Part shown: one piece after another, positions 1 through 9,121 of the stretch | Numbering within the stretch: position 1 is the first letter of the stretch | How the letters are laid out: every line of letters begins with the position of its first letter | Source: Veillonella parvula | Lineage (GTDB): Bacteria > Bacillota > Negativicutes > Veillonellales > Veillonellaceae | Assembly (NCBI RefSeq): GCF_902810435.1 | Contig: NZ_LR778174.1 | Coordinates: forward strand, 310,001 to 374,000 | Length of the DNA: 64,000 bases | Direction of reading: 5' to 3' | Notes under the pieces: generated by a model | What the model saw: only the letters and a program-made list of their open reading frames with translations | What the model was told of the DNA's origin: nothing | Database searches by the model: none | Made by a program: the position numbers and the translations under genes

Positions 1-354
1 GTTAGAGTCAATATGGGTTAATCGATAAATAACATAGGATACGATTAACGATGTAGCGATGGTAGAAATGATGACAGGTAAAGAAATCCAACCTACATGT
101 AGAATCTGTGTAATGTTAAGACCAAAGCCCAACAAAATAACGGCCCACTGTAAAATCTTTTTGGATGTAAATCCAATGCCAGCACCTGTTTTTTCCCGTT
201 TCCAAGAGGTGAAGATAGAACCGATAATTATACCTAAAATGATGGCAAAGATTGGACTACCTACTAGATGAAATTGCTGTCCTAGTAGCCAACAAGGAAT
301 AGCGAGAATGGCACAGAGCAAAATGCCTGGCAACGTTTTTTGATTGATACCCAT
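1..354 (-). CDS. YeiH/UPF0324-family membrane protein, N-terminal part
   Basis: The first 118 codons of a gene that runs off the left edge of the window. The ATG at 354 follows a strong AAGGAGG site at 364-370. The protein opens with hydrophobic segments and contains the stretch ILLGFGLNITQILHVGWISL, typical of the YeiH/Cons_hypoth698 family. This family is annotated as putative sulfate exporters with about ten membrane spans, but transport has rarely been tested. It is divergent from the carbonic anhydrase gene. Family placement is good; the substrate is unknown. Confidence 0.75.
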   Translation of the reverse strand, partial: MGINQKTLPGILLCAILAIPCWLLGQQFHLVGSPIFAIILGIIIGSIFTSWKREKTGAGIGFTSKKILQWAVILLGFGLNITQILHVGWISLPVIISTIATSLIVSYVIYRLTHIDSN

Positions 355-701
355 TATAAAACCTCCTTACTGTACATACAGTTCACGTCATATGCGGTAT
401 CATGTGGCGTTTGCTTTCTATAGTGTTAATAGTACCATAGGAAGGGTTTTAAAATCTACTATATATGTCAGAATTATACAGAATATTCATCGCATTTTTG
501 AAGTTTTTATATGATTAATATAAATAAAAACAAATTATAAGATAGGAGTTAATATTATTGAGTTAAAGATTTTATATAATCGTAAAATTCATAATAATAA
601 TTTATAAGTTGAAATTTAAACTTGTTTTGTGATGAATAAGGTGTATATAATGAATAGAATCTATTTCAGGTGGAAATAGAGTATATAAAGTGAGGACCCT
701 T
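355..701. other. Divergent intergenic region
   Basis: An AT-rich spacer between the leftward YeiH-like gene and the rightward carbonic anhydrase gene. It holds a near-palindrome, CTGTACATACAG, close to the start of the leftward gene, and a promoter-like pair at 622-651. I see no further gene in it. Confidence 0.5.
622..651 (+). promoter_or_regulatory. Putative promoter of the carbonic anhydrase gene
   Basis: TTGTTT at 622-627 and a perfect TATAAT at 646-651, separated by 18 bases. This would give a 5' leader of about 45 bases before the ATG at 702. Confidence 0.5.
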
Positions 702-1247
702 ATGATTGATATTACAAAAATAATTGAAACCAATAAAGAATATGTGAAACAACACCCTGAGCTACCAAAGGCGGGGCTAACAAGCCATCCTACAAAAAAG
801 TTAGGCATCGTAACTTGTATGGATACCCGCTTAGTAGGTATGCTAGAAGAAGCACTAGGCTTTAATCGAGGTGAGATAATTGTCATCAAAACTGCAGGAA
901 ATAGTGTAACACAACCTATCGATAACATAGTGCAAAGCTTGCTCGTTGCTACCTATGGTATGGAAATTGAAGATGTGCTAATCATCGGTCATGAAAACTG
1001 CGGTATGATCGATTTTTCTGCTACTACATTCATGGAATCTATGAAAGCGAAAGGTATCAGTGAAGATGCTATTCGCATGATCGAACCGGGCCTTATCGAC
1101 TGGATGGATCGATTCCATATCTCTGAAGACAATGTAATTTATACAGTTAACTTCCTACGCCACCATCCACTATTTCCAAAAGGGATGGGTTTCTATGGGG
1201 GCATGATGGATCCTGATACAGGCGAATTCCGCTACCTTGAAATCTAG
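702..1247 (+). CDS. Beta-class carbonic anhydrase
   Basis: Reversible hydration of CO2 to bicarbonate in the cytoplasm, which would supply biotin-dependent and other carboxylations. The 181-residue protein has the beta-class zinc ligands: CMDTR (Cys39, with the Asp41-Arg43 dyad) and GHENCGM (His97, Cys100). Its length fits the short, class-D-like beta carbonic anhydrases. I chose the ATG at 702 because TGAGGA lies five bases upstream; an in-frame GTG at 690 is the alternative and would add four residues. It is a single-gene unit next to the biotin genes. Confidence 0.88.
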   Translation: MIDITKIIETNKEYVKQHPELPKAGLTSHPTKKLGIVTCMDTRLVGMLEEALGFNRGEIIVIKTAGNSVTQPIDNIVQSLLVATYGMEIEDVLIIGHENCGMIDFSATTFMESMKAKGISEDAIRMIEPGLIDWMDRFHISEDNVIYTVNFLRHHPLFPKGMGFYGGMMDPDTGEFRYLEI

Positions 1248-1290
1248 GCTAAGATTTGATGGGGCCCAAGTTGATTTGTACATTTAGGTG

Positions 1291-1362
1291 AAAAAGAACG
1301 ATAACTAACCTCTACGCTCCAAAGCGAGCTAAGTCGCTAATCGGTTAGTCATTACTCTTTTT
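1291..1362. repeat. Hairpin repeat related to the 1475-1702 palindrome
   Basis: Arms 1291-1310 and 1343-1362 are imperfect inverted repeats (outer AAAAAG, inner ACTAACC/GGTTAGT). The loop contains TAACCTCTACGCTCC followed by CTAAGTCGC. A close relative of this loop appears in inverted orientation inside the palindrome at 1475-1702, so the two look like members of one repeat family. Confidence 0.6.
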
Positions 1363-1430
1363 ATAACTGTATTTGTGAACTTGTCCAATCGAGTCTATCC
1401 ATAAATCAATAAAACAAAATTCACTGTATC

Positions 1431-1471
1431 AAAAGAGAAAGGGAATGGCTTAGCCATTCCCTTTCTCTTTT
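1431..1471 (+). terminator. Rho-independent terminator after carbonic anhydrase
   Basis: Perfect 20-bp arms (1431-1450 and 1452-1471) around a one-base loop. The arms begin with AAAAGAGAAAGGG and end in CTTTCTCTTTT, so the hairpin carries A and T runs on both sides and could act in both directions. Confidence 0.7.
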
Positions 1472-1474
1472 CCC

Positions 1475-1702
1475 ATATAGCCAACCTATTATTATCGTAT
1501 TCAAAATAGCGGTCTGTGACTCTATGGGACTAATACTGCGATAATGTTATAAAAAGCTGTGTTCCTAATCGAAGTGCGACTTAGTTTACTATGGAGCGCG
1601 GAGGTTAGGGACACAGCTTTTTAGCTAAAATGTAGCGATGTATTCGGGCCCCATAGAGTCATAGAATCGTAAACTTGAACAGTAATAATAGGTTGACTAT
1701 AT
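1475..1702. repeat. 228-bp imperfect palindrome with near-perfect 20-bp termini
   Basis: The ends, 1475-1494 and 1683-1702, are inverted repeats matching at 19 of 20 bases. Similarity between the two arms continues inward almost to the centre: TGACTCTATGGG on each side, then AAAAAGCTGTGT(T/C)CCTAA. The whole element could fold into one long hairpin. It contains no open reading frame of note. It could be a small non-autonomous mobile element or a structured RNA gene. Confidence 0.6.
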
Positions 1703-1731
1703 ATTCCTTTTCGCTGTATATTGTAATTAGA

Positions 1732-1763
1732 TTGTAAACTTAATCATATACATTAGTTAACCT
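1732..1763 (+). promoter_or_regulatory. BirA-type biotin operator upstream of bioD
   Basis: Half-sites TTGTAAACT (1732-1740) and AGTTAACCT (1755-1763) are separated by 14 bases, matching the inverted-repeat layout and spacing of BirA operators. It sits 37 bases before bioD, as expected for repression by biotinyl-AMP-loaded BirA. No birA gene is in this window. Confidence 0.65.
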
Positions 1764-1799
1764 ATGCGGCAGTAAGTATTCGCTTGAGAGGAGCCTTGT

Positions 1800-2552
1800 A
1801 TGAAGCAGTTAGGTATTTCTATAATTGGTACAGATACAGATGTAGGTAAGACGTTTATGACAGGGTTATTGGGGGCGATGGCTGTAGACGATGGCTTTGC
1901 TGTTGGTATGGTGAAACCTGTGTCTTCTAGTGCAGTTCCTTTCCCTGAATGTGTGACGATGGATGAGGATAATTATAATATTGGCCTTGAGAGTAAAGAT
2001 GCAACACATTTGATGCGCTCCGCAGGTATTCCTGAATCTCGTCGTCATGAAGTGAATCCTTATGCTATAGCCGGTGATTTCTCTCCTCGCCTTGCAGCGG
2101 AATTGGCTGGTATCGAGATTGACTATGATGGCCTTGTAGAACATACATTAGATGTAGTGAGTCGCTATGACATAACCTTTGTAGAAGGTGCAGGCGGTAT
2201 CACGACCCCTCTCTATGGAGATAAAACTTTCACGGATTTTATGAAAGATATCAAATTACCAGCTATTGTTGTAGCAGATGGTCGTCTTGGATCTATTAAT
2301 CGCGCCGTTTTGACTTGCGAATATGCTAAGTTGCATGGTATCGAGGTGAAAGCTATTATCGTAAATGATACAACAGCTGTAGATCTGTTTTTGTTGAAAA
2401 CAAATGTGGCAGATATGGAGCGTTACACAGGTGTTCCTGTAGTAGCTGTAGTGCCGCCATACCAAGGTCCGGATATTCAAAAGGTTCAACTTGGTTGGGC
2501 TCGATCTTTTATTGATTCTAAGGAATTATGGAACACAGTATTAGGTCTATAA
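1800..2552 (+). CDS. bioD: Dethiobiotin synthetase
   Basis: ATP- and CO2-dependent closure of the ureido ring of 7,8-diaminopelargonate to give dethiobiotin, the penultimate step of biotin synthesis. The 250-residue protein starts with the P-loop GTDTDVGKT at residues 10-18, the BioD signature. VEGAGG near residue 127 and a Lys-Pro-Val motif after strand 2 also fit the family. The ATG at 1800 follows GAGAGGAG. It heads a bioD-bioA pair behind a BirA-type operator. No bioB, bioF or pimelate genes are here, so the rest of the pathway must lie elsewhere or be absent. Confidence 0.93.
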   Translation: MKQLGISIIGTDTDVGKTFMTGLLGAMAVDDGFAVGMVKPVSSSAVPFPECVTMDEDNYNIGLESKDATHLMRSAGIPESRRHEVNPYAIAGDFSPRLAAELAGIEIDYDGLVEHTLDVVSRYDITFVEGAGGITTPLYGDKTFTDFMKDIKLPAIVVADGRLGSINRAVLTCEYAKLHGIEVKAIIVNDTTAVDLFLLKTNVADMERYTGVPVVAVVPPYQGPDIQKVQLGWARSFIDSKELWNTVLGL

Positions 2553-2753
2553 ATAATAATTGGCTGATTTTATATTAGCTATAGCAAGTTAATATATGTT
2601 AGAAGTGATATTGAGTACATATTAACAGTAATTTTGAGACGTATTAAATTTGTGATTTAGCATACCTTAGATTGGGCAACTTAATTTAGTTTATATAAGG
2701 TATATGTGATAGAGAGTTATAGTTTGTAAACTTAGTAAGTATGAGGTGACGAA

Positions 2754-4142
2754 ATGGCAGAGAAACAGCTTTCACAAGCAGCACAATGGGACCACGAGTT
2801 TGTATGGCATCCATTTACACAAATGCAAGATTGGCTAGCACAAGAACCAGTAGTAATTGAACGCGGTGAGGGGGTATACCTCATCGATGAGAACGGTAAA
2901 AAGTATTACGATGGTGTATCCTCTTTGTGGGTTAATATTCATGGTCACAACCATCCTGTATTGAACCAAGCATTGAAGGATCAAATCGATAAAATTGCGC
3001 ATAGCACGTTATTAGGCCTCGTAAGTCCTCCGTCTGCACAATTGTGTAAAGAACTTGTAGAGCTTGCTCCAGAAGGCTTAGATAAAGTATTCCTCTCTGA
3101 TGATGGCAGTACAGCTATCGAAGTGGCTATTAAAATGGCGTACCAATACCGTCAACAAGTAGGGCAAACGAAAAAGACTAAGTTCATTGCCCTCAATGCA
3201 GGCTATCATGGGGATACATTAGGTACCGTATCCGTAGGTGGTATTCAATTATTTCACCAAGTATTCCATAATCTATTATTTAAACCATTAACATTGCCAA
3301 GCCCTGGTGTGTATAGAGATTTGGCAGATCGAGATAAAGCTTTTGAAGAGTCGTTGACTGAATTGGAACGCATCCTTAACGAAGAAGGCGATGAAATTAC
3401 AGCTCTTGTTATGGAACCATTGGTGCAAGCAGCGGCAGGCATGCTCGTAATGCCTCACGGTTATTTGAAACGGGTTCGTGAGTTAACAGAACAACACGAT
3501 GTATTCCTCATCGTTGACGAAGTAGCTACTGGCTTTGGCCGAACTGGCAAATTCTTTGCTTGCGAACATGAAGGAGTATCTCCAGATTTTATGACCTTAT
3601 CCAAAGGCATCACTGGTGGGTACCTTCCATTAGCAGCAACATTGACTACACAACGCGTATTCGATGCATTCCTCGGCACCTTTGAGGAAAAGAAAACATT
3701 CTATCATGGTCACTCCTATACTGGTAATGCCTTGGCCTGTGCCGTTGCGTTGGCTTCTTTGAAAGTATTCCGTGATGAAAAGGTAATTGAACAATTGCCT
3801 GCTAAAGTAGAAGCTTTCACAAAGGCCTTAGAACCTATTAAATCTTTGAAGCATGTGAAAGAGGTTCGTCAGCGGGGTCTCATCGTAGGTATTGAACTTG
3901 AAAAAGATGTGTCCACCCACGAAGCGTATCGCCCAAATGATGCGGTAGGTGCTAAGGTGGCAATCCTTGCCCGTGAACAAGGTCTTATTTGCCGCCCTAT
4001 TGGCGACGTGGTTATCCTTATGCCTCCATTGGCATCGACTGTGGAACAATTAGAGGACATGGTTCGTATTGTAGGTGAAAGTATCCAACGTGCAACTGAG
4101 GAAGAGGGGATACTTGAAGATATGCGCCCAATTATTTTATAA
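2754..4142 (+). CDS. bioA: Adenosylmethionine-8-amino-7-oxononanoate aminotransferase
   Basis: PLP enzyme that transfers the amino group of S-adenosylmethionine to 8-amino-7-oxononanoate (KAPA), giving the diaminopelargonate used by BioD. The 462-residue fold-type I protein begins with the BioA-typical HPFTQMQDW. It has VDEVATGFGRTG (PLP-binding Asp) and the Schiff-base lysine in LSKGITGG near residue 284. GAGGTGACGAA precedes the ATG. A 201-bp gap separates it from bioD. It contains TTGTAAACT (2724-2732), a lone BirA-like half-site without a partner at the right distance, so bioA is probably co-transcribed with bioD. Confidence 0.94.
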   Translation: MAEKQLSQAAQWDHEFVWHPFTQMQDWLAQEPVVIERGEGVYLIDENGKKYYDGVSSLWVNIHGHNHPVLNQALKDQIDKIAHSTLLGLVSPPSAQLCKELVELAPEGLDKVFLSDDGSTAIEVAIKMAYQYRQQVGQTKKTKFIALNAGYHGDTLGTVSVGGIQLFHQVFHNLLFKPLTLPSPGVYRDLADRDKAFEESLTELERILNEEGDEITALVMEPLVQAAAGMLVMPHGYLKRVRELTEQHDVFLIVDEVATGFGRTGKFFACEHEGVSPDFMTLSKGITGGYLPLAATLTTQRVFDAFLGTFEEKKTFYHGHSYTGNALACAVALASLKVFRDEKVIEQLPAKVEAFTKALEPIKSLKHVKEVRQRGLIVGIELEKDVSTHEAYRPNDAVGAKVAILAREQGLICRPIGDVVILMPPLASTVEQLEDMVRIVGESIQRATEEEGILEDMRPIIL

Positions 4143-4159
4143 TGCTAAATTAATTATTG

Positions 4160-4217
4160 AAAAGCTACACCTATTGTCTTTTGTTAGTAGTTTAAGGCAA
4201 TGGGGTGTAGTTTTTTT
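4160..4217 (+). terminator. Terminator after bioA
   Basis: Inverted repeat of GCTACACC...ATTG with CAAT...GGTGTAG, followed by a run of seven T. The stem is imperfect, but the T-tract is clear. Confidence 0.6.
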
Positions 4218-4329
4218 GCATAACATATCGAAATTTCGTCATATTTTAAACTATAGACTATACATTGCCAAAATTCGATGATTATTTAGCATATCTATGA
4301 TACTATATATGTATAAAGGAGGTCATCGT

Positions 4330-5670
4330 ATGGACATTTATGTAATTATGCAAGTTATTATTTTATTTGGTGCCATCTTCCTCGGTGTTCGCCTAGGTGG
4401 CATGGGCATCGGTTACGCTGGCGGCCTTGGGGTTGTGTTGTTAAGCCTTGGTATGGGGATGTTTCCGGGACAGATTCCATGGGATGTAATTCTGATTATC
4501 ATGTCTGCTATCGCAGCCATCTGTGCCTTACAGTTAGCCGGCGGTCTTGATTATTTGGTGCGCATTGCTGAAAGTATTTTGCGTAAAAATCCTAAGCATA
4601 TCAACTATTTGGCACCAACTGTTACGTATTTCTTAACTATTCTAGCGGGTACTGGTCATACAGCATTCTCTATGATTCCAGTAATCGTAGAGGTGGCGAA
4701 AAGTGAAAACATTAAGCCATCTGTGCCATTATCTATCGCCGTTGTAGCGAGTCAAATTGGTATCACAGCGAGTCCTGTATCGGCAGCAGTAGTTGCTATG
4801 AGTGGGTTCCTTGAGCCATATGGTGTTAACTATCCTACATTGCTCGCCATCTGTATTTCCACAACATTTGTAGGGGTTATGATTACGGCATTTATCATGT
4901 CTACCTTTGCGAATAATGATTTATCTTCTGATCCAGTGTATCAAGAACGTTTGGCGGCAGGTCACGTGGCGCCACCTCGTGAAAAAAGCACTGATTTCCA
5001 CTTAAAACCTGGTGCAAAAACTTCAGTATTGATTTTCTTGATTGGTATCATTTGTATCGTATTCTACGCAACAGCAATTTCCAAAAACATTGGTATTATT
5101 AAACCAGTTATCTTTGGTCGAAATGATGCTATCATCGGCTTTATGATGATTATTGCGGCTGCTATCACATTCTTCTGTAAGCTTGATACAGCAGAACTTG
5201 TTAATACAAGTACATTCAAATCCGGCTTATCCGCTTGTGTCTGTGTACTAGGCGTAGCATGGTTGGGTGATACCTTTGTAAAAGGTCATATCCCTGAAAT
5301 CAAAGCGCTCGCTTCTAGCATGGTAACAGCATATCCGTTCCTATTGGCGGTAGCGTTCTTCTTTGCAAGTACATTGTTGTATAGTCAAGCGGCAACTACG
5401 CAAGCTTTGGTACCAGCTGTAATTCTAGCTCTCGGTATTACACCAGAGAACACAGGATCCGTTTATATTATTATCGCATCCTTTGCAGCTGTATCTGCAC
5501 TCTTTGTATTGCCTACATATCCAACACTTTTGGGGGCTGTACAAATGGACGATACGGGCTCTACACGAATTGGTAAACTCGTATTTAACCATCCGTTCTT
5601 CATACCTGGCGTACTTGCTATTGCCATCTCCGTAGCACTCGGTTTCTTAGTGGCTCCGTTGATGCTGTAA
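4330..5670 (+). CDS. dcuB: Anaerobic C4-dicarboxylate transporter, Dcu family
   Basis: Inner-membrane carrier exchanging or taking up fumarate, malate, aspartate and succinate in anaerobes. The protein is 446 residues, exactly the usual DcuB length, with about 10-12 hydrophobic segments. It carries the family-typical ILAGTGHTAFSMIPVIVEVA and SQIGITASPVSAAVVAMSG blocks. The start is the ATG at 4330, preceded by AAAGGAGG; an in-frame ATG at 4297 has no such site. It is monocistronic, with a terminator on each side. DcuA and DcuB are hard to tell apart by eye, so the symbol rests on length and similarity. Confidence 0.85.
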   Translation: MDIYVIMQVIILFGAIFLGVRLGGMGIGYAGGLGVVLLSLGMGMFPGQIPWDVILIIMSAIAAICALQLAGGLDYLVRIAESILRKNPKHINYLAPTVTYFLTILAGTGHTAFSMIPVIVEVAKSENIKPSVPLSIAVVASQIGITASPVSAAVVAMSGFLEPYGVNYPTLLAICISTTFVGVMITAFIMSTFANNDLSSDPVYQERLAAGHVAPPREKSTDFHLKPGAKTSVLIFLIGIICIVFYATAISKNIGIIKPVIFGRNDAIIGFMMIIAAAITFFCKLDTAELVNTSTFKSGLSACVCVLGVAWLGDTFVKGHIPEIKALASSMVTAYPFLLAVAFFFASTLLYSQAATTQALVPAVILALGITPENTGSVYIIIASFAAVSALFVLPTYPTLLGAVQMDDTGSTRIGKLVFNHPFFIPGVLAIAISVALGFLVAPLML

Positions 5671-5718
5671 TTGGTGAAAGCTAAATACGGTTAATTCCAA
5701 AGTATACGCTAAAACGTT

Positions 5719-5751
5719 AAAGGACGTAACTACAGTGTTACGTCCTTTTTG
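5719..5751. terminator. Bidirectional terminator between dcuB and zur
   Basis: AAAGGACGTAAC, loop TACAGT, GTTACGTCCTTT is a perfect 12-bp stem. T-runs occur on both strands, so it can end the converging dcuB and zur transcripts. Confidence 0.8.
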
Positions 5752-6162
5752 TTATTTATTTTTATCCTTACAGTTTCTACAGATTCCAGCAATCTCTAAG
5801 TGATGTTCCGTCACAGTAAATCCTGCTTTGCTGAGTTCTTTAGGCATTTCTACGACAGGACAGGTATGGAGTGGTATCATAGCACCACAGCTCGTACATA
5901 CAGCATAGTGGCGGTGTGTATGAGGGGTGATTTCATAATATGCCATATCACTACCCATGAGCGTGGTACGTGTAACGATACCCTTAGTTTCTAATAGTTC
6001 AAGTGTACGGTAGATAGTAGACATCCAAGTAGTGCTACCGTCACCTAAGTGTTCTGCGATTTCAAGGGCTGTAATGGGTTTATCTGTAGTTGTTAATACA
6101 GACCAAATGGCTTCGCGTTGTTTGGTCTTTTTTATGCCTTCTGGCCAAGTTGTTGTATTCAT
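5752..6162 (-). CDS. zur: Fur-family metalloregulator, probably Zur
   Basis: DNA-binding repressor of 136 residues with a winged-helix N-terminus (TKQREAIWSVL, then STIYRTLELLETKGIV) and a C-terminal metal-binding part. Two CxxC pairs, CTSC and CRNC, form the structural zinc site. Histidines in THRHYAVC and EHHLEIAGIC are sensing-site candidates. It lies downstream of and in line with znuC-znuB, which argues for zinc sensing rather than iron (Fur) or peroxide (PerR). A perfect palindrome lies 36 bases upstream of its start. The metal assignment is inference from context. Confidence 0.8.
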   Translation of the reverse strand: MNTTTWPEGIKKTKQREAIWSVLTTTDKPITALEIAEHLGDGSTTWMSTIYRTLELLETKGIVTRTTLMGSDMAYYEITPHTHRHYAVCTSCGAMIPLHTCPVVEMPKELSKAGFTVTEHHLEIAGICRNCKDKNK

Positions 6163-6197
6163 AGCTCTCTTTCGATTCTGTTTTAATACTAAACATG

Positions 6198-6213
6198 CTA
6201 TACACCTGTATAG
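6198..6213. promoter_or_regulatory. Candidate operator of zur
   Basis: Perfect inverted repeat CTATACA-CC-TGTATAG just upstream of zur. Parts of it recur before znuA (TGTATAG, in 8117-8132) and before the COG0523 GTPase gene (TATACACCTATAG, in 46628-46642). It is a candidate autoregulatory site, but it does not match a published Zur box that I can cite. Confidence 0.4.
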
Positions 6214-6279
6214 TTAAATGACTTATATGGCTAATAAAATATCAAATATGTTATCGCATTTGGTTAGATATATTTTTAT

Positions 6280-6356
6280 ATATAACTAGTTATATTTTTT
6301 ATTCTACTAGCTATATTATTTGACTCTAACTAGTTATATTACTCTAACTAGCTATA
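6280..6356. repeat. Four spaced copies of an ACTAG(T/C)TATA motif upstream of zur
   Basis: Copies start at 6284, 6305, 6328 and 6346 (AACTAGTTATA, TACTAGCTATA, AACTAGTTATA, AACTAGCTATA). They are about two helical turns apart. The first sits in a perfect 16-bp palindrome, ATATAACTAGTTATAT (6280-6295). They fill the gap between znuB and zur and could be a regulator-binding array. Confidence 0.5.
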
Positions 6357-6392
6357 ATGTTTATGCCCAAATATATTACTTATTGTTTTAGC

Positions 6393-7203
6393 TTATCTAC
6401 TAAACTGAAAGCGTCGTATGATGGCACGAATATTCTTAATGACTAACACTATTAGTAGGATCCCTACCGATGTTAGGGACACGAAGCCACCAGGTGCTAC
6501 GTTAAGAAAGTAGGATCCAAAAAGTCCGATGATCATGGCAAGTAAGCTAAATCCAATGGAGCATAATAAAGTTATTTTAAATCCTTTTTCTAATTGTAAT
6601 GCAGATGCTACTGGTAATGCAATCATGGCACTCAATACGAGAACACCAACGATTTTAATAGAAATGGATACGGCGGCAGCCATTAAGATAGCAAAGATAT
6701 AGTTGATAAAATCTACCTTAACACCTGCTACACGAGCCGCTTCTTCATCGTAAGCGATGTAGAGTAAGGAGTTATACAAAAAGTATAGCGTTAATACTGA
6801 TAAAATGGTGAGCACTGCAATACTAATCATATCGGTTGCGTTTACCGTTAGGATGCTACCAAAGAAGAATACATTTGCGTTAGCCTTTAGTTTGCCTGAG
6901 CTAATAAGTGTAATAGCTGTACCGATGCTGAGGGATAAGATGATAGTAAGAATAAGATCGAGATGGTGTGAAAAATATTTTCGCAAGAACTCGATGAGTG
7001 CACCGCAGATGGCAGTGAAGATAAAGGCTCCTAAAATTGGATTAGTATTCGTTAATAAACCTAGTGTAATACCTGCTAGCGATGCGTGACTCATGGTATC
7101 GCCAATCATACTGGAACGGCGTAGCACCATGAAGATACCAATACATGGACATAAAAGAGAAATACAAATTGCTACGAAGAAGGCATTTTGCATGAAATCA
7201 TAA

Positions 7204-7211
<8 letters not shown>
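6393..7211 (-). CDS. znuB: Zinc/manganese ABC transporter permease
   Basis: Membrane subunit of a metal-uptake ABC transporter of the ABC-3 family. The 272-residue protein has about eight hydrophobic segments and the family motif RRSSMIGDTMSHASLAG near the N-terminus. I chose the ATG at 7211, preceded by GAGGAGG; a longer frame to 7238 exists, but its start lies inside znuC without a ribosome site. The first codons overlap the 3' end of znuC by eight bases, which suggests translational coupling. Zinc is favoured over manganese because of the adjacent Fur-family gene. Confidence 0.87.
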
Positions 7212-8019
<808 letters not shown>

Positions 8020-8038
8020 ATGAAAACCACATTTCTGA

Positions 8039-8132
8039 TTGACAAAATTCTAAGTAAGTTTATACTATAACTATATTACAAATGCAACTGAGTCGCAACT
8101 GCAACTAAAGAATAGAGTGTATTCTGTATAGG
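8039..8132. promoter_or_regulatory. Divergent znuC/znuA promoter region
   Basis: Rightward: TTGACA (8039-8044) with TATACT (8061) or TACTAT (8063), spacing 16 or 18. Leftward: TTGCAT (complement of 8082-8087) with TATAAA (complement of 8059-8064), spacing 17. The two promoters overlap. GCAACT occurs three times (8084, 8095, 8101), the first touching the leftward -35 element. TGTATAG at 8125-8131 matches half of the zur palindrome. Confidence 0.55.
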
Positions 8133-8166
8133 CATAGCGATCAGGATTTTACAAAGGAGGACTACG

Positions 8167-9081
8167 ATGATCAAGAAACTGATTTTGTTAGTTGTAGGTA
8201 TTATGATGGCTGCTTTATTTGCAGGTTGTGGCAATGATGCACCGAATGCACAGAAGGAACAAGCAGGTAAAAAAATCCAAGTGGTAACAAGTTTTAATGC
8301 AATGGCTGAGTTTACAAAGGCTATTGGTGGTGACAAGGTAGAGGTATCTACTATTATACCAGATGGTGTAGAACCACATGATTTCGAGTTGAAACCTGAA
8401 AATATGAAACAACTGGCAACAGCTCAAGTGTTTGTGTATAACGGTTTTGGTATGGAGCCTTGGGCAAAACAAGCTATCGAAGCAGCTAAGAATGATAAAC
8501 TCGTATCTGTTGTAGCTACTGAAGGCGTTGAAGCTATTAAAAATACTGATCCAGAAGAAATTAAAGAACATGGTGCAGAAGATCCTCATGCATGGTTATC
8601 TTTGAAAAATGCTAAAATTGAAGTGAAAAATATCAAGGATGCCCTTGTAAAAGTTGATCCAGCAAACAAGGATTATTATGAAAAGAATTATACTGAATAC
8701 GTTGCTAAATTAGATGCAATGATTAAAAAATATGAAGATCAATTCGCTAAAGCTCCTCATAAAAACTTTGTTACAGGCCATGCAGCATTTGCGTACTTAT
8801 GCCGTGACTTTGGTTTAGAACAAAATAGTGTGGAAGATGTATTTGCTGAAGGTGAACCTAATGCAGCACAATTGGCTAAACTCATCGAATACGCTAAAGA
8901 AAACCATATTACTACTATCTTTGCAGAAGAAATGGCTAGCCCAGAAGTATCCAAAACTTTGGCACAAGAAGTAGGTGCTAAGGTAGAAACTATTTATACT
9001 ATCGAAAGCAACGAAGATAATAAAACATACTTAGAACGTATGGATGAAAACCTTACAAAAATTGCAGCATCTTTGCAATAA
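8167..9081 (+). CDS. znuA: Zinc/manganese ABC transporter substrate-binding lipoprotein
   Basis: Cluster A-I metal-binding protein that delivers Zn2+ or Mn2+ to ZnuBC. The 304-residue protein starts with a lipoprotein signal ending in LFAGC (Cys20). Likely metal ligands lie in EPHDFE (near residue 74), DPHAW (near 140), GHAAF (near 205) and an acidic ligand in the FAEEMAS region. The long His-rich loop of Gram-negative ZnuA is missing. AAAGGAGG precedes the ATG at 8167. It is transcribed away from znuC-znuB-zur, with a terminator at its end. Confidence 0.88.
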   Translation: MIKKLILLVVGIMMAALFAGCGNDAPNAQKEQAGKKIQVVTSFNAMAEFTKAIGGDKVEVSTIIPDGVEPHDFELKPENMKQLATAQVFVYNGFGMEPWAKQAIEAAKNDKLVSVVATEGVEAIKNTDPEEIKEHGAEDPHAWLSLKNAKIEVKNIKDALVKVDPANKDYYEKNYTEYVAKLDAMIKKYEDQFAKAPHKNFVTGHAAFAYLCRDFGLEQNSVEDVFAEGEPNAAQLAKLIEYAKENHITTIFAEEMASPEVSKTLAQEVGAKVETIYTIESNEDNKTYLERMDENLTKIAASLQ

Positions 9082-9090
9082 GATAAACGA

Positions 9091-9121
9091 AAAGGCGGCC
9101 CCTAGTGGGGCTGCTTTTTTG
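9091..9121 (+). terminator. Terminator after znuA
   Basis: GCGGCCCC, loop TAGT, GGGGCTGC, then six or seven T: a GC-rich canonical terminator. Confidence 0.85.

Noticed and set aside
1475..1702. 6S RNA
   Set aside because: The long hairpin shape is suggestive, but the near-perfect terminal repeats and the related neighbouring copy fit a repeat element better; no conserved 6S bubble could be identified by eye.
2724..2732. Possible BirA operator before bioA (TTGTAAACT)
   Set aside because: No matching right half at 14-16 bases; noted only as a half-site.
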